Assembly: GCF_024347655.1 (NCBI RefSeq)
Contig: NZ_AP025515.1
Location: 1,240,001-1,304,000 of the forward strand
Direction: 5' to 3'
Length of the DNA stretch: 64,000 bases
Source: Vibrio toranzoniae
Lineage (GTDB): Bacteria; Pseudomonadota; Gammaproteobacteria; Enterobacterales; Vibrionaceae
The notes under the pieces are model-generated. The model did no database searches and was not told the DNA's origin. It saw nothing but the letters and a program-made list of their open reading frames with translations. Shown piece after piece: positions 18,517 through 27,980 of the stretch (positions within the stretch are counted from its first letter, which is position 1; every line of letters starts with the position of its first letter). The position numbers and the translations under genes were made by a program.

Positions 18517-18870
18517 ATGTCTCAGCATAGATCTCAGCAAGAATGGCTACGCCTTGTTCAGAAGTATTACAATAGTGAGCAGTCTGCCGCTCAGTTTTGT
18601 TTAGAGCACAATCTTCATCCAAAAACATTTGATAACAACCGTCGCAAACTACACCACTTAGTCAACCTGCCTAAAAAACGAGAAGATTCACTTTCTGAAT
18701 TCGTTGTTGTTGAAAAAACAGCCATGCTAAACACCAAAACCGAGCAACTGCCTCCCTCTACGTTACCTACGGAATTACGCCTTGAAGCGGGAGCATGCTC
18801 TCTTCATGTACCTCGTGATGTAGCACCTCAGTGGCTCGGTCTTCTATTGAAGGAGCTTGCTGTTGTATGA
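18517..18870 (+). CDS. tnpA: IS66 TnpA
   Basis: A 117-residue protein with an N-terminal HTH (QQEWLRLVQKYYNSEQSAAQFCLEHNL followed by PKTF), typical of IS66 OrfA. A variable C-terminus follows. It is required with TnpB and TnpC for transposition in the family. Its stop overlaps the tnpB start in an ATGA, giving coupled translation. Confidence 0.88.
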   Translation: MSQHRSQQEWLRLVQKYYNSEQSAAQFCLEHNLHPKTFDNNRRKLHHLVNLPKKREDSLSEFVVVEKTAMLNTKTEQLPPSTLPTELRLEAGACSLHVPRDVAPQWLGLLLKELAVV

Positions 18871-19223
18871 AAATGTTCCCTGATATCTCTGTTATCTATC
18901 TCCACAAGGCGCCCGTCGATTTTAGAAAGGGCATTAACGGCTTGAGCTTTATTGTTGAACAGAATATGAACCTTAATCCCTTCTCTGAAGCGCTATTTGT
19001 CTTCTCTAATCGCACGCGGGATAAGCTCAAAGTTCTCTACTGGCAGCGTAATGGCTTTTGCCTCTGGCAAAAGCGACTCGAAAAAGACAAGTTCGCTTGG
19101 CCAAGAAAAATGCCAGGGAAAACCCTCTCATTAACGGAAGAGCAGTGGCATTGGTTGCTTGATGGGCTCGATATTGAAAAAATGAAACCCCATCAAACAT
19201 TGAATTACCAAAGTCTTAATTAA
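18867..19223 (+). CDS. tnpB: IS66 TnpB
   Basis: A 118-residue IS66 Orf2 protein recognised by the block PVDFRKGINGL, then LFVFSNRTRDKLKVLYWQRNGFCLW and KRLEKDKFAWP. The true start is the ATG at 18867, overlapping the tnpA stop. Its exact biochemical role in transposition is not settled for the family. Confidence 0.93.
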   Translation: MKMFPDISVIYLHKAPVDFRKGINGLSFIVEQNMNLNPFSEALFVFSNRTRDKLKVLYWQRNGFCLWQKRLEKDKFAWPRKMPGKTLSLTEEQWHWLLDGLDIEKMKPHQTLNYQSLN

Positions 19224-19278
19224 ATTAAAAAATAATAGCGTATAAGGAACTTTCGCGGCTCTCTGCGATCTTCCTTAT

Positions 19279-20862
19279 ATGCCAAATAAAAATAAAGAAG
19301 ATGAGCTAGCGCTCTTACGTTCAAAAGTGACTGAGCTTGAATCTACGGTACTCACACTTCGCCAATCTCTAAGCGAGAGCGAATTAACCATCCAATCGCT
19401 GGTTGAAAAACTCAACCTAGCGCGGCGTAAACGCTTTGGTAGCAGTAGTGAAACCCTGCCCCCTCAGGACTTAGAGTTCAATGAGGCGGAGACTCATGCC
19501 GATACGATAGGTGAAGAGGAAGCACCCGATAATCCGAATGATGACGCTTCGGAAGCGGAAAACACTTCATCCGAGACAAAACGTCGTGGTCGCCCAAAGC
19601 TTCCCGAAGACCTGCCACGAGAGCGAGTCGTGGTGGACATACCAGAATCAGAAAAAACCTGCTCGTGTTGTCAGTCGATACTCTGCAGGATGGGGCAAAG
19701 CACCAGTGAAAAACTGGTGTATATCCCGGCCAAGTTGTATGTCGAAGTCACTGAAAGACCCAAATACGTCTGTCGTCAATGTGACGCGTTAGGAGAGAAG
19801 AGTGTTGTTGCAATGGCTCCACCGCCAGCATCGATTATCCCGAAAAGCATCGCGACTCCCTCTTTGCTTGCGCAAATTATCACGAACAAATACCACTATG
19901 CCCTGCCTCTCTATCGTCAAGAATCGCTGTTCAGACAATATGGGCTAGCGCTCAGCCGAAAAACGATGAGTCAATGGATACTGCGTTGCGCTGATAAGGT
20001 AGAGCCGTTAATCGCCTTACTGAAAGAAACCCTCCTTGCTCAAGATGTTCTGTTCGCGGACGAGACCACGTTGACCGTGCTCGATGACGAAAGAAAGAAA
20101 AGTTACATCTGGTTATATGGGTGTGGTCCAGACCGGGGTGGTAATGCGCAATCCCCTGGTATCGTCTTGTTCGACTATCAGGAAGGGAGTCGGGGGCATC
20201 ACTGCCCTCAATCGTATCTGTCAAACTACACTGGATACCTTCATGTTGATGGGTATAAAGCGTATGAAAAGACAGAGGCGAAGTTGGTGGGTTGCTGGGC
20301 TCATGCAAGACGCAAGTTCATAGAGGCAGAGCAGAGCCAACCAAAAGGCAAGCAAGGAAAAGGGGGTAAAATCCAGTGGGCAGTGAGTTGGTTCCAAAAG
20401 CTCTATCGTGTTGAACAAGCACTCAAAGATAAGACGAGGGAAGAGCGATATGTTACCCGCCAATCAAAGACTCAGTCTCTGCTCAATGAATTCAAGGCGT
20501 GGTTAGATAAATCGGTCACTCAGGTGCCCCCTAAAAGTAAATTGGGTGAGGCGATTAGCTACAGTCTCAATCAATGGTCGAAGCTAGTAAGAGTTATCGA
20601 TGATGGCCGGTTAAGCATGGATAATAACCGAGCGGAACGTTCAGTACGTCCGTTCACGGTAGGACGGAACAACTGGTTGTTCTCAAAGACTCATAATGGA
20701 GCCCGCGCCAGTGCAGTGTTGTACAGTCTTATCGAAACCGCGAAGGCTAACGACTGTGAGCCGTATGAGTACCTCGAATACGTGCTACGAGAAATCCCGA
20801 AACTGAAGAGTGAGGATGACCATGGTCATCTTCTACCTTGGAAAATGCCAAAGACGGAATAG
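19279..20862 (+). CDS. tnpC: IS66 transposase TnpC
   Basis: The 527-residue DDE transposase. The N-terminal coiled coil (LALLRSKVTELESTVLTLRQ) and the LARRKRFGSSSE motif are followed by a zinc-finger region (CSCCQ...CRQCDALGEKS). The catalytic part includes FADETTL, the VDGYKAYE and GCWAHARRKF blocks, and the C-terminal SMDNNRAERSVRPF. The full length and unbroken frame indicate an active enzyme. Confidence 0.95.
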   Translation: MPNKNKEDELALLRSKVTELESTVLTLRQSLSESELTIQSLVEKLNLARRKRFGSSSETLPPQDLEFNEAETHADTIGEEEAPDNPNDDASEAENTSSETKRRGRPKLPEDLPRERVVVDIPESEKTCSCCQSILCRMGQSTSEKLVYIPAKLYVEVTERPKYVCRQCDALGEKSVVAMAPPPASIIPKSIATPSLLAQIITNKYHYALPLYRQESLFRQYGLALSRKTMSQWILRCADKVEPLIALLKETLLAQDVLFADETTLTVLDDERKKSYIWLYGCGPDRGGNAQSPGIVLFDYQEGSRGHHCPQSYLSNYTGYLHVDGYKAYEKTEAKLVGCWAHARRKFIEAEQSQPKGKQGKGGKIQWAVSWFQKLYRVEQALKDKTREERYVTRQSKTQSLLNEFKAWLDKSVTQVPPKSKLGEAISYSLNQWSKLVRVIDDGRLSMDNNRAERSVRPFTVGRNNWLFSKTHNGARASAVLYSLIETAKANDCEPYEYLEYVLREIPKLKSEDDHGHLLPWKMPKTE

Positions 20863-20963
20863 TCCGCCCCTACAGAATACCGCTCAGAATGACAGATACC
20901 GCCTTAGTTGGCGGTATCTGCGTAGATATTAGAAAGTCAATGAGTCGGTTCGTAGACGCTTAC

Positions 20964-21414
20964 AATATAACTGACAAGGTTTTGTCCAGAGGCTTCATAG
21001 ACCTGAATTTTGACTCGTGGCACTTTCGAGCTAGAAAATGCCCCTTTAACATTGTCCTCCATAAGTGCGTGTTCGCAGAATAGACGAATTCCCCCAAATA
21101 CAGCTCATATGACACCAAAATTTCATTACACATGATAAATGGGTACCATCGTGAGATTCTTGCTTCAAATGAACATGCCGATTTTTGTCCTGCAAATCGC
21201 TTTTAGAATATTACAAATCATGGTGATTAAGTGTCTGAAACCTTCACTAAGAGCGTTTGAGGGGGCGGTAGAGGCTGTTTTTGATAACTAAATCGCAGGT
21301 TTTACATAATAGGAATAGTGACACTGATTGTTGATGTGAAATTAAGATGCTTGGTCTTTTGGCGCTTTCTGGTACTTTAAGGTAGATAATTTACTAAGAA
21401 AAAGGTTGAGACAT
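20964..21414. other. non-coding stretch right of the IS66 element
   Basis: About 450 bases without a supportable gene. The sequence does not continue the decayed IS66 transposase found left of the insertion. This indicates a rearrangement or deletion at the right end. No RNA or repeat is visible. Confidence 0.4.
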
Positions 21415-21666
21415 ATGATTGTTGTTGATGTTCCTACATTGAGTAAGCGTCTTGTTGAGTCTGGTGTTCCTGAGAAAAAAGCGTCAGCCATTGCCATGGG
21501 AATAAACCAAGCAATAAGTGACTGTAACGTCGTATCTAAGTCTTTCTTGGTGGAAAAGATAAAAGAAATTGAAAAGAAATGGTCTCAAAAACTTTTTGCA
21601 GTCATTTTTTTTAGTGTGCTACTTAATGCTTTGATGATGTATGTAGTTTTAAAAGGTGAATTTTGA
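21415..21666 (+). CDS. small coiled-coil protein with C-terminal membrane anchor
   Basis: An 83-residue protein. The N-terminus (VPTLSKRLVESGVPEKKASAIAMGINQAI) resembles the short bacterial DUF1640-type proteins. A charged helix follows and then one C-terminal transmembrane segment (LFAVIFFSVLLNALMMYVVL). The ATG at 21415 is preceded by AAAGGTTGAG; TTG at 21406 is an alternative. No function can be assigned. It stands alone between IS debris and the viperin operon. Confidence 0.6.
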   Translation: MIVVDVPTLSKRLVESGVPEKKASAIAMGINQAISDCNVVSKSFLVEKIKEIEKKWSQKLFAVIFFSVLLNALMMYVVLKGEF

Positions 21667-22011
21667 ACCATTTAACGTAACTGTACTCCATGAGCACCTA
21701 AATCAAGCGCTAGCTCGACGCAACTTCCTTTGCAATATATGTGGTTATCGATGATTTGCTAGATTAGTGAAAGACCTGAGAAACTTTTGTCCAAGGACGT
21801 GCTGACGCCGATCTCGGTAAACACGTCTTTGCCCCTTTATGAGTTTGCGCAATAAATCGCTGTTCAATCTAGCCAGAATGTCACCTTACATTTGCTTATG
21901 TCGCATCACGGAGCAGTAGTGCTCATTTTCTCCCAAACATAAGCAGAAGCGGCTTTCTTTACGAGCCGTTTGTGTCCGCATATTCATGCAATATCACCGA
22001 GAGATATCGAA
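21667..22011. other. intergenic region downstream of the viperin operon
   Basis: About 345 bases between convergent genes. No open frame of note and no clear terminator hairpin are visible. It contains only short unrecognised sequence. Confidence 0.4.
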
Positions 22012-22629
22012 CTAGAAACTGTACAAATTATTCCCTCCCGAAAGAACGTGCTCGACCCGATCTTTCATTAGTTGGTAATTTTCTTCTACCGAACGGCCAT
22101 GCTTTTCTGATGTATCGACCTCTACAATTGGAATATCAAACCATTTAAAAACTTTGTGATATGCTGATTCAACACTATTATTTTGCGTAACTGCATCGCC
22201 GTACCACTGAACTGTGTCACCTCTGGTCTCTATTCTGTTGTTTATTGTTTCAATATCAGCTTTAACAAAAATTATCACTTCTGGAAGAAGTATTTTTTTA
22301 TTAATTTTAAGTGTGTCAAAAATATTTTTGACAATATCTTCCCCAAGCATAATTGTTTGGTAAGCCAAAGTTGAAAATACATATCTGTCTAATATGATAT
22401 CTTCATCGTTTAATAATTTCGAAACCTCGTTACTCTTCAATAAGTTATTTAACAAAAAGAATAAAAATGCACTCTCTTTTGACTCATAGGAGTCAATGAC
22501 CTTTCTTAGATCATGAGCTTCAGGGACTACCGCATTATGAACGATAGTATTAATTTCTTTAGCATATAGAGAGCTTAATGTTGTTTTTCCACATGCATCT
22601 AACCCTTCAAAAACGATAAATTTATTCAT
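22012..22629 (-). CDS. dTMP-kinase-like nucleotide kinase, viperin partner
   Basis: A 205-residue P-loop kinase of the thymidylate-kinase family. The P-loop is FEGLDACGKTT near residues 7-17, the LDRYVFSTLAYQ block matches the DR[YF]-S motif of dTMP kinases, and a lid-like segment (RIETRGD) follows. It is not the housekeeping tmk, judging by its location and divergence. Prokaryotic viperins are known to be encoded beside nucleotide kinases that may supply their nucleotide triphosphate substrate; here it is the second gene of the viperin operon, 78 bases downstream. GAGGAA precedes the ATG. Confidence 0.85.
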   Translation of the reverse strand: MNKFIVFEGLDACGKTTLSSLYAKEINTIVHNAVVPEAHDLRKVIDSYESKESAFLFFLLNNLLKSNEVSKLLNDEDIILDRYVFSTLAYQTIMLGEDIVKNIFDTLKINKKILLPEVIIFVKADIETINNRIETRGDTVQWYGDAVTQNNSVESAYHKVFKWFDIPIVEVDTSEKHGRSVEENYQLMKDRVEHVLSGGNNLYSF

Positions 22630-22707
22630 CTGTTCCTCATCTAATATTTTGTGATTATTTATAGTTCCTATAATAAGGAACCTAGTTTTATTTTTTGTTG
22701 GTAGATT

Positions 22708-23625
22708 TTATGAGATTTCTACAATATCTATATTGGTTTCTTTATATCTTGAAGAAAACGTAATTGGATTAAACTCTATTTGAGAAAGAGCTTTTTCCAC
22801 ACCGCATGAATTAATGCATTCGCTATATTTATATCCAGATTTATTGGCAGTATTTTGGTAAAAGCAACCCTCTGGACTAATCATTAAGTATGATTCTGTC
22901 ATAGTAGAATTAGACTCAGAATACATAGGTAACCCTAATCCACTATGTCTTTGAACAAAATTATCGAACTGTTCTTTGGAAATTAGTATTTCATTATCAC
23001 CATAAGGCATGACCTGTAATACTTTCCATTTGTATGGTTTTAGACTAGAAATTAAATTAGAGAAATCCTCTTCCCAATTAAGACTATTAATTACAGTATT
23101 AATCTTTGTTTTGATTCCTGTTTGTGACTGTGTAAGGTTCGCTAGAGCATGTGTTAAATCATTAACACCAAAAGAGTTCCCTTTTCGATCGTTTCTTCCT
23201 ATTTTCATACGTGTACTTAAGTTCTGACTGTCAAAGCTGATTCCAATCATGTCTAAAGTATCTTTCGGCAACGGTGATTTTCCATGAATTAGGTAATGTC
23301 CATTAGTTATGATTGAGGTTTTAAATCCTTTTTGTTTTGCAAGAACCAAAGCGGTAACGAACGTATTTCCTAACATCATTGGTTCCCCTCCTGCAAAGTT
23401 AAGACGAACACTTTCGTACCCCAGCTTTTCTTTTAAGACTGGAGTGCCTTTGATGAAGTAGTCTGCTAGCTTATCCAATAAGTTAGCGATTGCCTGTTCT
23501 GAACGATGGAGTTCTTTGGGGCGGCCCCATTTTGCAAAACAGTATTTACAACTGTAATTGCAGACCTCTGTCATGTGCCAATTGATTACGAGTTCTTTTG
23601 TTTTTCTAGATTGTGTTGTTGTCAT
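22708..23625 (-). CDS. pVip: prokaryotic viperin (radical SAM antiviral enzyme)
   Basis: A 305-residue radical SAM enzyme. NWHMTEVCNYSCKYCF contains the CxxxCxxC iron-sulfur motif near residues 22-29. NFAGGEPMM is the SAM-binding GGE motif. Later blocks shared with viperins are INTVINSLNWEEDF, KWKVLQVMP and SESNSTMTESYLMISPEG. Viperins convert nucleotide triphosphates such as CTP, GTP or UTP to 3'-deoxy-3',4'-didehydro forms that terminate viral RNA synthesis. It has no N-terminal amphipathic helix, as expected for bacterial forms. It is expressed divergently from the ankyrin gene and followed by a nucleotide kinase. Confidence 0.93.
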   Translation of the reverse strand: MTTTQSRKTKELVINWHMTEVCNYSCKYCFAKWGRPKELHRSEQAIANLLDKLADYFIKGTPVLKEKLGYESVRLNFAGGEPMMLGNTFVTALVLAKQKGFKTSIITNGHYLIHGKSPLPKDTLDMIGISFDSQNLSTRMKIGRNDRKGNSFGVNDLTHALANLTQSQTGIKTKINTVINSLNWEEDFSNLISSLKPYKWKVLQVMPYGDNEILISKEQFDNFVQRHSGLGLPMYSESNSTMTESYLMISPEGCFYQNTANKSGYKYSECINSCGVEKALSQIEFNPITFSSRYKETNIDIVEIS

Positions 23626-23754
23626 GCTTTTTATACTCAGGTATTCAGATGGCTTCAGTATGATAAAATCGGCTCTGTAGAAAAATGAAAAGCAACATCC
23701 CCCCCCATCAAATTTCTTTTTCTAGCGGAAAACGAAACAATAAAAGGACATTCA

Positions 23755-26430
23755 GTGGCTACTTTTCCAACCTTCGAATCGGTACTTCTTCAAATTGCTA
23801 AAGCGCTTGGCGCTAATAGTCAGATGACTTCAAAATCGAAAAGCACGTTTAAATATGTCGAGATGACGATGGATAATTTATCTAATTCTTGGGAAAGTAT
23901 TTTGGGTGATATAGCGGATGCTTTAGGGCTTGATGAAAGAGCGAAAGAAGATCTGATCTCCAATGTTGCAGATGATTACTTGATGCATAAGAACATCGAA
24001 CTCAATGTTTATTCTTCAAAGGCGTCACAAAGAAAAATCGTTTGGCATTATTTAGCCAGGGTTATCATACCAGCTCTAGCGAGACATACGGTATTTTGGC
24101 AAATTGAATCAAAAATGGATGAGGGTATGCCTGGCGGACGGTTTTGGTATCTTCCTGCCGTAGACTCTACGATTGAACCTACGCAGCTTCTTCTCCCTGT
24201 ACCGCAAGTCTTGAATTGGCTTATCGACTTAATCCAAAACACCAAAACATCTATTGCTAATAATTTAGACAACGATCTAGATAGTGATGATAAATACGAG
24301 AAAGTATTAAGGAATCTTTACAACTGGCAAAAAGGCACGAGCACCCCTGAAATATCAAGTATCGAGAAAACGTTTTCGGACAAAGTGAATATACAGTTTT
24401 GTGGCTGCTTTGAGCCTGATGAAAAGTCTTCGCAATTTGAACAGGCTCTGGAGTTTATTGAAAAAAAAGGTTTGTCTTATGATGACTTACAGCATGAAAT
24501 AGCTATTGATTGTGAAGACTTAAAGCTAATATTAAGGAGTGAATGCTCAGCAGCGGAGCAGCAAGATTTTGTACAGAAACTAAAAGTACGATATCAGGCA
24601 CCAAGCTCTAAAGTGATACGTATGAGGTTGCTGATAGCCAGAGCTATTCAAGAGGGATATGAGCAATTAGTTAAGTATTTAACACCTGAAGTTGATAAGC
24701 TATGTTTTGACTTAAATGAAAATAAAACACTTCAGTTAGTTGAACTTTACAACTATGTATATAACCTGACTTTTATGGCTCATATTAAAAAGGGAAGTTT
24801 AGGAGACTATGCGGAAGATAAGTATTTTGAAGAACAACTTCCTTCCTTTTTTAGGTACGATTTATTGCGAACTTTTACCTCAGACAATGAGCACGATATC
24901 CCATGGAGTACTGTAGATAGAATTAATTGTATTTTTAGCCGTTCTGGAGAAGAGGATATATTAGACAATATCTTTCCTACGTCTGAATATGAATCTAAAA
25001 AAATGCGTAAACTTATAAAAGAAGAAGGTGATTATTCAAATAATTACCTTATTCGTAGAGATGTTTTGATAGATAAGCTAAAACAAAACAAAGCTCCATT
25101 TAAACAATTACAGGATATTGATGATTTTGAGGTGGTATATGGGGCTAGAATTATTCAGGTGAATCAATATTCAAATCCTAATATAGTTGACATGATTGTT
25201 GAAAGGTTAAAATTTCTAGAAGCCACACCTACTGAGTCGATGAAGCGAATATTATTTGAACTAGAAGCTCATCTACTCCTTAAGAAGTTTGGTTCAAAAA
25301 CCGAAGAAAAGGTATCTGCTTTACTCGATGAGGCGAAAAACTGTGATGATTTTGAATTTTCAAAAGCAAATATACTACGTTATGAAGCACTTCATTATAT
25401 TGCGCAGAACAAGCTTAAAGAAGCAGAAAAAAATCTAAATTTGGCTATCGATGAATGTAAGAAATACAGCTTTGGAAAGTTTAGAGGATTGTTAGCTAGA
25501 GATGCGTTCGCATTGGCTATAGCAAACCAAAAACTCATTCCTAATAATCACGAAAAGTACTTTAGAGACATGTACTACTGGGGGGGGCTGAAAGGAGAAT
25601 CTAATATTTATGACGTTTCGCGTGGGTTACATGAGTATTTTTGGGAAAAGTTGTATCAATGCTATCCTAACTATCAACCGCTTTTTGCTTCTTGTTCTAG
25701 CGATATGGAAAAGTTTAGTCGTGATTTCGTAGAGTGTATAAAAAATGGACGTTCTATTGAGCTAGTACTAAAAAAACACAAAGCTTTAAAAAAGAAACAA
25801 CTGAAATATCCACAAGCAGATAGCATCATTTTTCTAATGATGAAGATGAGCTATGAAATGCGTACTAAATTAAATTCTTATAAACAAATCGATATTGCTA
25901 ATGAAATTAGTAATGTATTTAGTGCGATGGTTACAGGCATCAGGAAAATCATCGAATTATGGCCAGAAATCGTTAATATAACTGATTTTAAACTCCAGAC
26001 ACCTTTGATGTTAGCTGCAAACAACAGAGATCATCAAACGGTAGAAGCATTACTAAAAGCAAACGCAGATCCTAACCTTCAAGATTTCACGGGTAGAACA
26101 GCCCTTCATGCAGCAGCAGCTAGTCGATGCTTAAAATCAGCTTATCTAATACTAGAGCATGGTTGTGATGCAACGTTAATTAACGAAGAAGGTGCAACAG
26201 CGTTACATACGGCTACTCGCATGGGCGATCTGCCTATAATTGAACTATTAATTGAAAAGAGACCTGAGCTACTAAAGATTGAAGATTCAAAAGGAATAAT
26301 ACCTGAGCAATTGGCCAGAGAAATTGCCAATAATCCGCTAGCTTACGACGTTCTGAAGAACTTTCTCTTGTCTGAAGGCCGTAGTATTGCCAGACACGAG
26401 ACTTATAAGAAAATCTTAGAGGTTTTTTAA
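23755..26430 (+). CDS. large protein with C-terminal ankyrin repeats
   Basis: An 891-residue soluble protein. The C-terminal 140 residues hold about three to four ankyrin repeats (LQTPLMLAANNRDHQTVEALLKANADPN, TGRTALHAAAASRCLKSAYLILEHG, GATALHTATRMGDLPIIELLIE). The N-terminal 500 residues are acidic and helical with no catalytic motif I recognise. A helical, TPR-like stretch is near residues 510-600. The GTG start at 23755 follows AAAGGACA. It is divergent from viperin across 130 bases. A defence or inhibitor-binding role is suggested only by location. Confidence 0.75.
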   Translation: MATFPTFESVLLQIAKALGANSQMTSKSKSTFKYVEMTMDNLSNSWESILGDIADALGLDERAKEDLISNVADDYLMHKNIELNVYSSKASQRKIVWHYLARVIIPALARHTVFWQIESKMDEGMPGGRFWYLPAVDSTIEPTQLLLPVPQVLNWLIDLIQNTKTSIANNLDNDLDSDDKYEKVLRNLYNWQKGTSTPEISSIEKTFSDKVNIQFCGCFEPDEKSSQFEQALEFIEKKGLSYDDLQHEIAIDCEDLKLILRSECSAAEQQDFVQKLKVRYQAPSSKVIRMRLLIARAIQEGYEQLVKYLTPEVDKLCFDLNENKTLQLVELYNYVYNLTFMAHIKKGSLGDYAEDKYFEEQLPSFFRYDLLRTFTSDNEHDIPWSTVDRINCIFSRSGEEDILDNIFPTSEYESKKMRKLIKEEGDYSNNYLIRRDVLIDKLKQNKAPFKQLQDIDDFEVVYGARIIQVNQYSNPNIVDMIVERLKFLEATPTESMKRILFELEAHLLLKKFGSKTEEKVSALLDEAKNCDDFEFSKANILRYEALHYIAQNKLKEAEKNLNLAIDECKKYSFGKFRGLLARDAFALAIANQKLIPNNHEKYFRDMYYWGGLKGESNIYDVSRGLHEYFWEKLYQCYPNYQPLFASCSSDMEKFSRDFVECIKNGRSIELVLKKHKALKKKQLKYPQADSIIFLMMKMSYEMRTKLNSYKQIDIANEISNVFSAMVTGIRKIIELWPEIVNITDFKLQTPLMLAANNRDHQTVEALLKANADPNLQDFTGRTALHAAAASRCLKSAYLILEHGCDATLINEEGATALHTATRMGDLPIIELLIEKRPELLKIEDSKGIIPEQLAREIANNPLAYDVLKNFLLSEGRSIARHETYKKILEVF

Positions 26431-26875
26431 CGGTAGATTTAGTTATAAGTTTCGATTTGAGTTGAAATTTATTTCAGGGTACAAGTATTTATAAGGATGG
26501 TTTGCATATTATGCTGAAAAAGTGCATAACATGAATCTAACACAACTGGTTGAAGATGGAAGTTTTTGTCCATTTTCTTGAATCTCTGTAACAGTGATAA
26601 GCAGTGCCTGATTATGCTTTTGGATACTAAAAGTTATTAATAGGGTGAAAGTTAGTCCGTCGATGTCAAATTTAAAATGTCCAACGGCTTGATGACGGGG
26701 TAGATCATCGTAACGCAGAACTGTCCCGCCCTTAGTTGGCACTGTGACTCGTCACATTTCTTTAGGTGGTGGTTTGACCTACATTTTCTTATGCTACAAA
26801 GTGTCCATTGAGATGACGGCTACTCACGCTAACTTTTCAACTTAGTAGTTTTAAAATATAAATTTGGGCAGATGA
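26431..26875. other. intergenic region with one doubtful minus-strand frame
   Basis: About 445 bases. A 77-codon frame on the minus strand (26509-26742) is open but has no ribosome binding site or recognised relative. The region probably holds the promoter of the HExxH gene. Confidence 0.35.
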
Positions 26876-27847
26876 ATGGAAAAAGACTTAATGATTTCTC
26901 TAGAGGGGTTTGCTAATGAAGCAGATGCTAACTCCTTAGGTAACACCGTCATGAGCATTGTTCGCGCTTTATATGAAAAACACCAACTTGATTTAACAAA
27001 TTTAAAGCGTATCTTGATCTCGTATGATTTTCCAAATGCTCTAAAAAGAGTAACCGAGGAATACAACCACACTTCACCCTCTTCCTATACGAACTCGAAA
27101 CAAGCCAGAGCAATAGCGCAACTAATTACTAAAGGTGCGCGTGAAGAGTTTACTCTTGTGTTGGGTATAGAATTCTTCTTTGAATGGTTCAATAATGACG
27201 GAAAGTTTGAACTTACTGAAGACAACATACATTTTGTCTTGCACCGAATTCATCATGAGTTAATTCACGTACACGAGAAGAATGTTTTAAATTGCTTGGA
27301 CTCTTCTTTATTAGTTGATCAATATGATGATGCTCTATTAATGTCAGCTACAAGATCTTGGTCGGAATATCTAGCAAACCTTAATTCAGCATATTCTGCT
27401 CCTCAAGAAACCGTTACCTTATTTCTCGAACAACTAGATAGCGTGATCAAAGAGGTTCCAAATGAGATAGAAACTTTAGTTCTTCAGTACCAGTGTAAGT
27501 TAATTCCGTTAGATGAAATGTACCTTGCAGTAAAAGATAGAATTAAACTGATTGCTAATTCTTATGCGTATGCTTTTGGTTATGTTGATGCTTTAGGAAT
27601 AGATCTGAATGACAATTTTCCTGAATTATCACAGAATCTTGTTGAGTGTAAGCTTTCAGATGTCATTCATAAGTTGGTAGTCAGTTTTAGAACCCTGACC
27701 AAGTTATATGATGAAGGGGCAATCGAAAATTATGACGCTTTCGATGAGGTCGTAAAAGTGATAGATAGTATGTTTAAATGCTTCGGCTTAACTCTAGAAC
27801 GCACTCAGGATGAAAATGGCACGGGGCTATATATCCATGTAGGGTAA
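26876..27847 (+). CDS. putative HExxH metallopeptidase-like protein
   Basis: A 323-residue soluble protein. HHELIHVHEKN near residues 128-138 contains a HELIH zinc-protease signature, with a possible downstream glutamate ligand in SATRSWSEYLANL. The rest is helical and acidic. I do not recognise the family; it is not the usual ImmA/IrrE form, which has HExGH and a small size. The ATG at 26876 is the first available start and its binding site is weak. It is followed at 130 bases by two further proteins, so it may be the first gene of a defence unit. Confidence 0.6.
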   Translation: MEKDLMISLEGFANEADANSLGNTVMSIVRALYEKHQLDLTNLKRILISYDFPNALKRVTEEYNHTSPSSYTNSKQARAIAQLITKGAREEFTLVLGIEFFFEWFNNDGKFELTEDNIHFVLHRIHHELIHVHEKNVLNCLDSSLLVDQYDDALLMSATRSWSEYLANLNSAYSAPQETVTLFLEQLDSVIKEVPNEIETLVLQYQCKLIPLDEMYLAVKDRIKLIANSYAYAFGYVDALGIDLNDNFPELSQNLVECKLSDVIHKLVVSFRTLTKLYDEGAIENYDAFDEVVKVIDSMFKCFGLTLERTQDENGTGLYIHVG

Positions 27848-27980
27848 AAAAGCCAGTTTTGAATTAATGCATCTTTCACTAAATTTATCCTCAAGCCATT
27901 GAATCGATTTATAATGTACTTTGAATGAGTGTGGTATTATCGCCTCAGGATTTCAGTTAAATAGTTTGAGGCGGTAATGT

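Larger units (their letters stand above)
18436..20963 (+). mobile_element. intact IS66-family insertion sequence
   Basis: A 2528-bp element with terminal inverted repeats. The left end begins GTAAGCGTCTTTAAATCGAC and the right end, read inward, begins GTAAGCGTCTACGAACCGAC. The TGACTCATT-type bases continue the match. It carries the three IS66 genes tnpA, tnpB and tnpC. The usual 8-bp target duplication is not seen: the flanks are GATACTTA and AATATAAC. It is embedded in the decayed IS66 transposase on its left. Confidence 0.9.

Noticed and set aside
26509-26742. 77-codon minus-strand frame between the ankyrin and HExxH genes
   Set aside because: No start site support or known relative; it could be real, but the evidence is insufficient for a CDS call.
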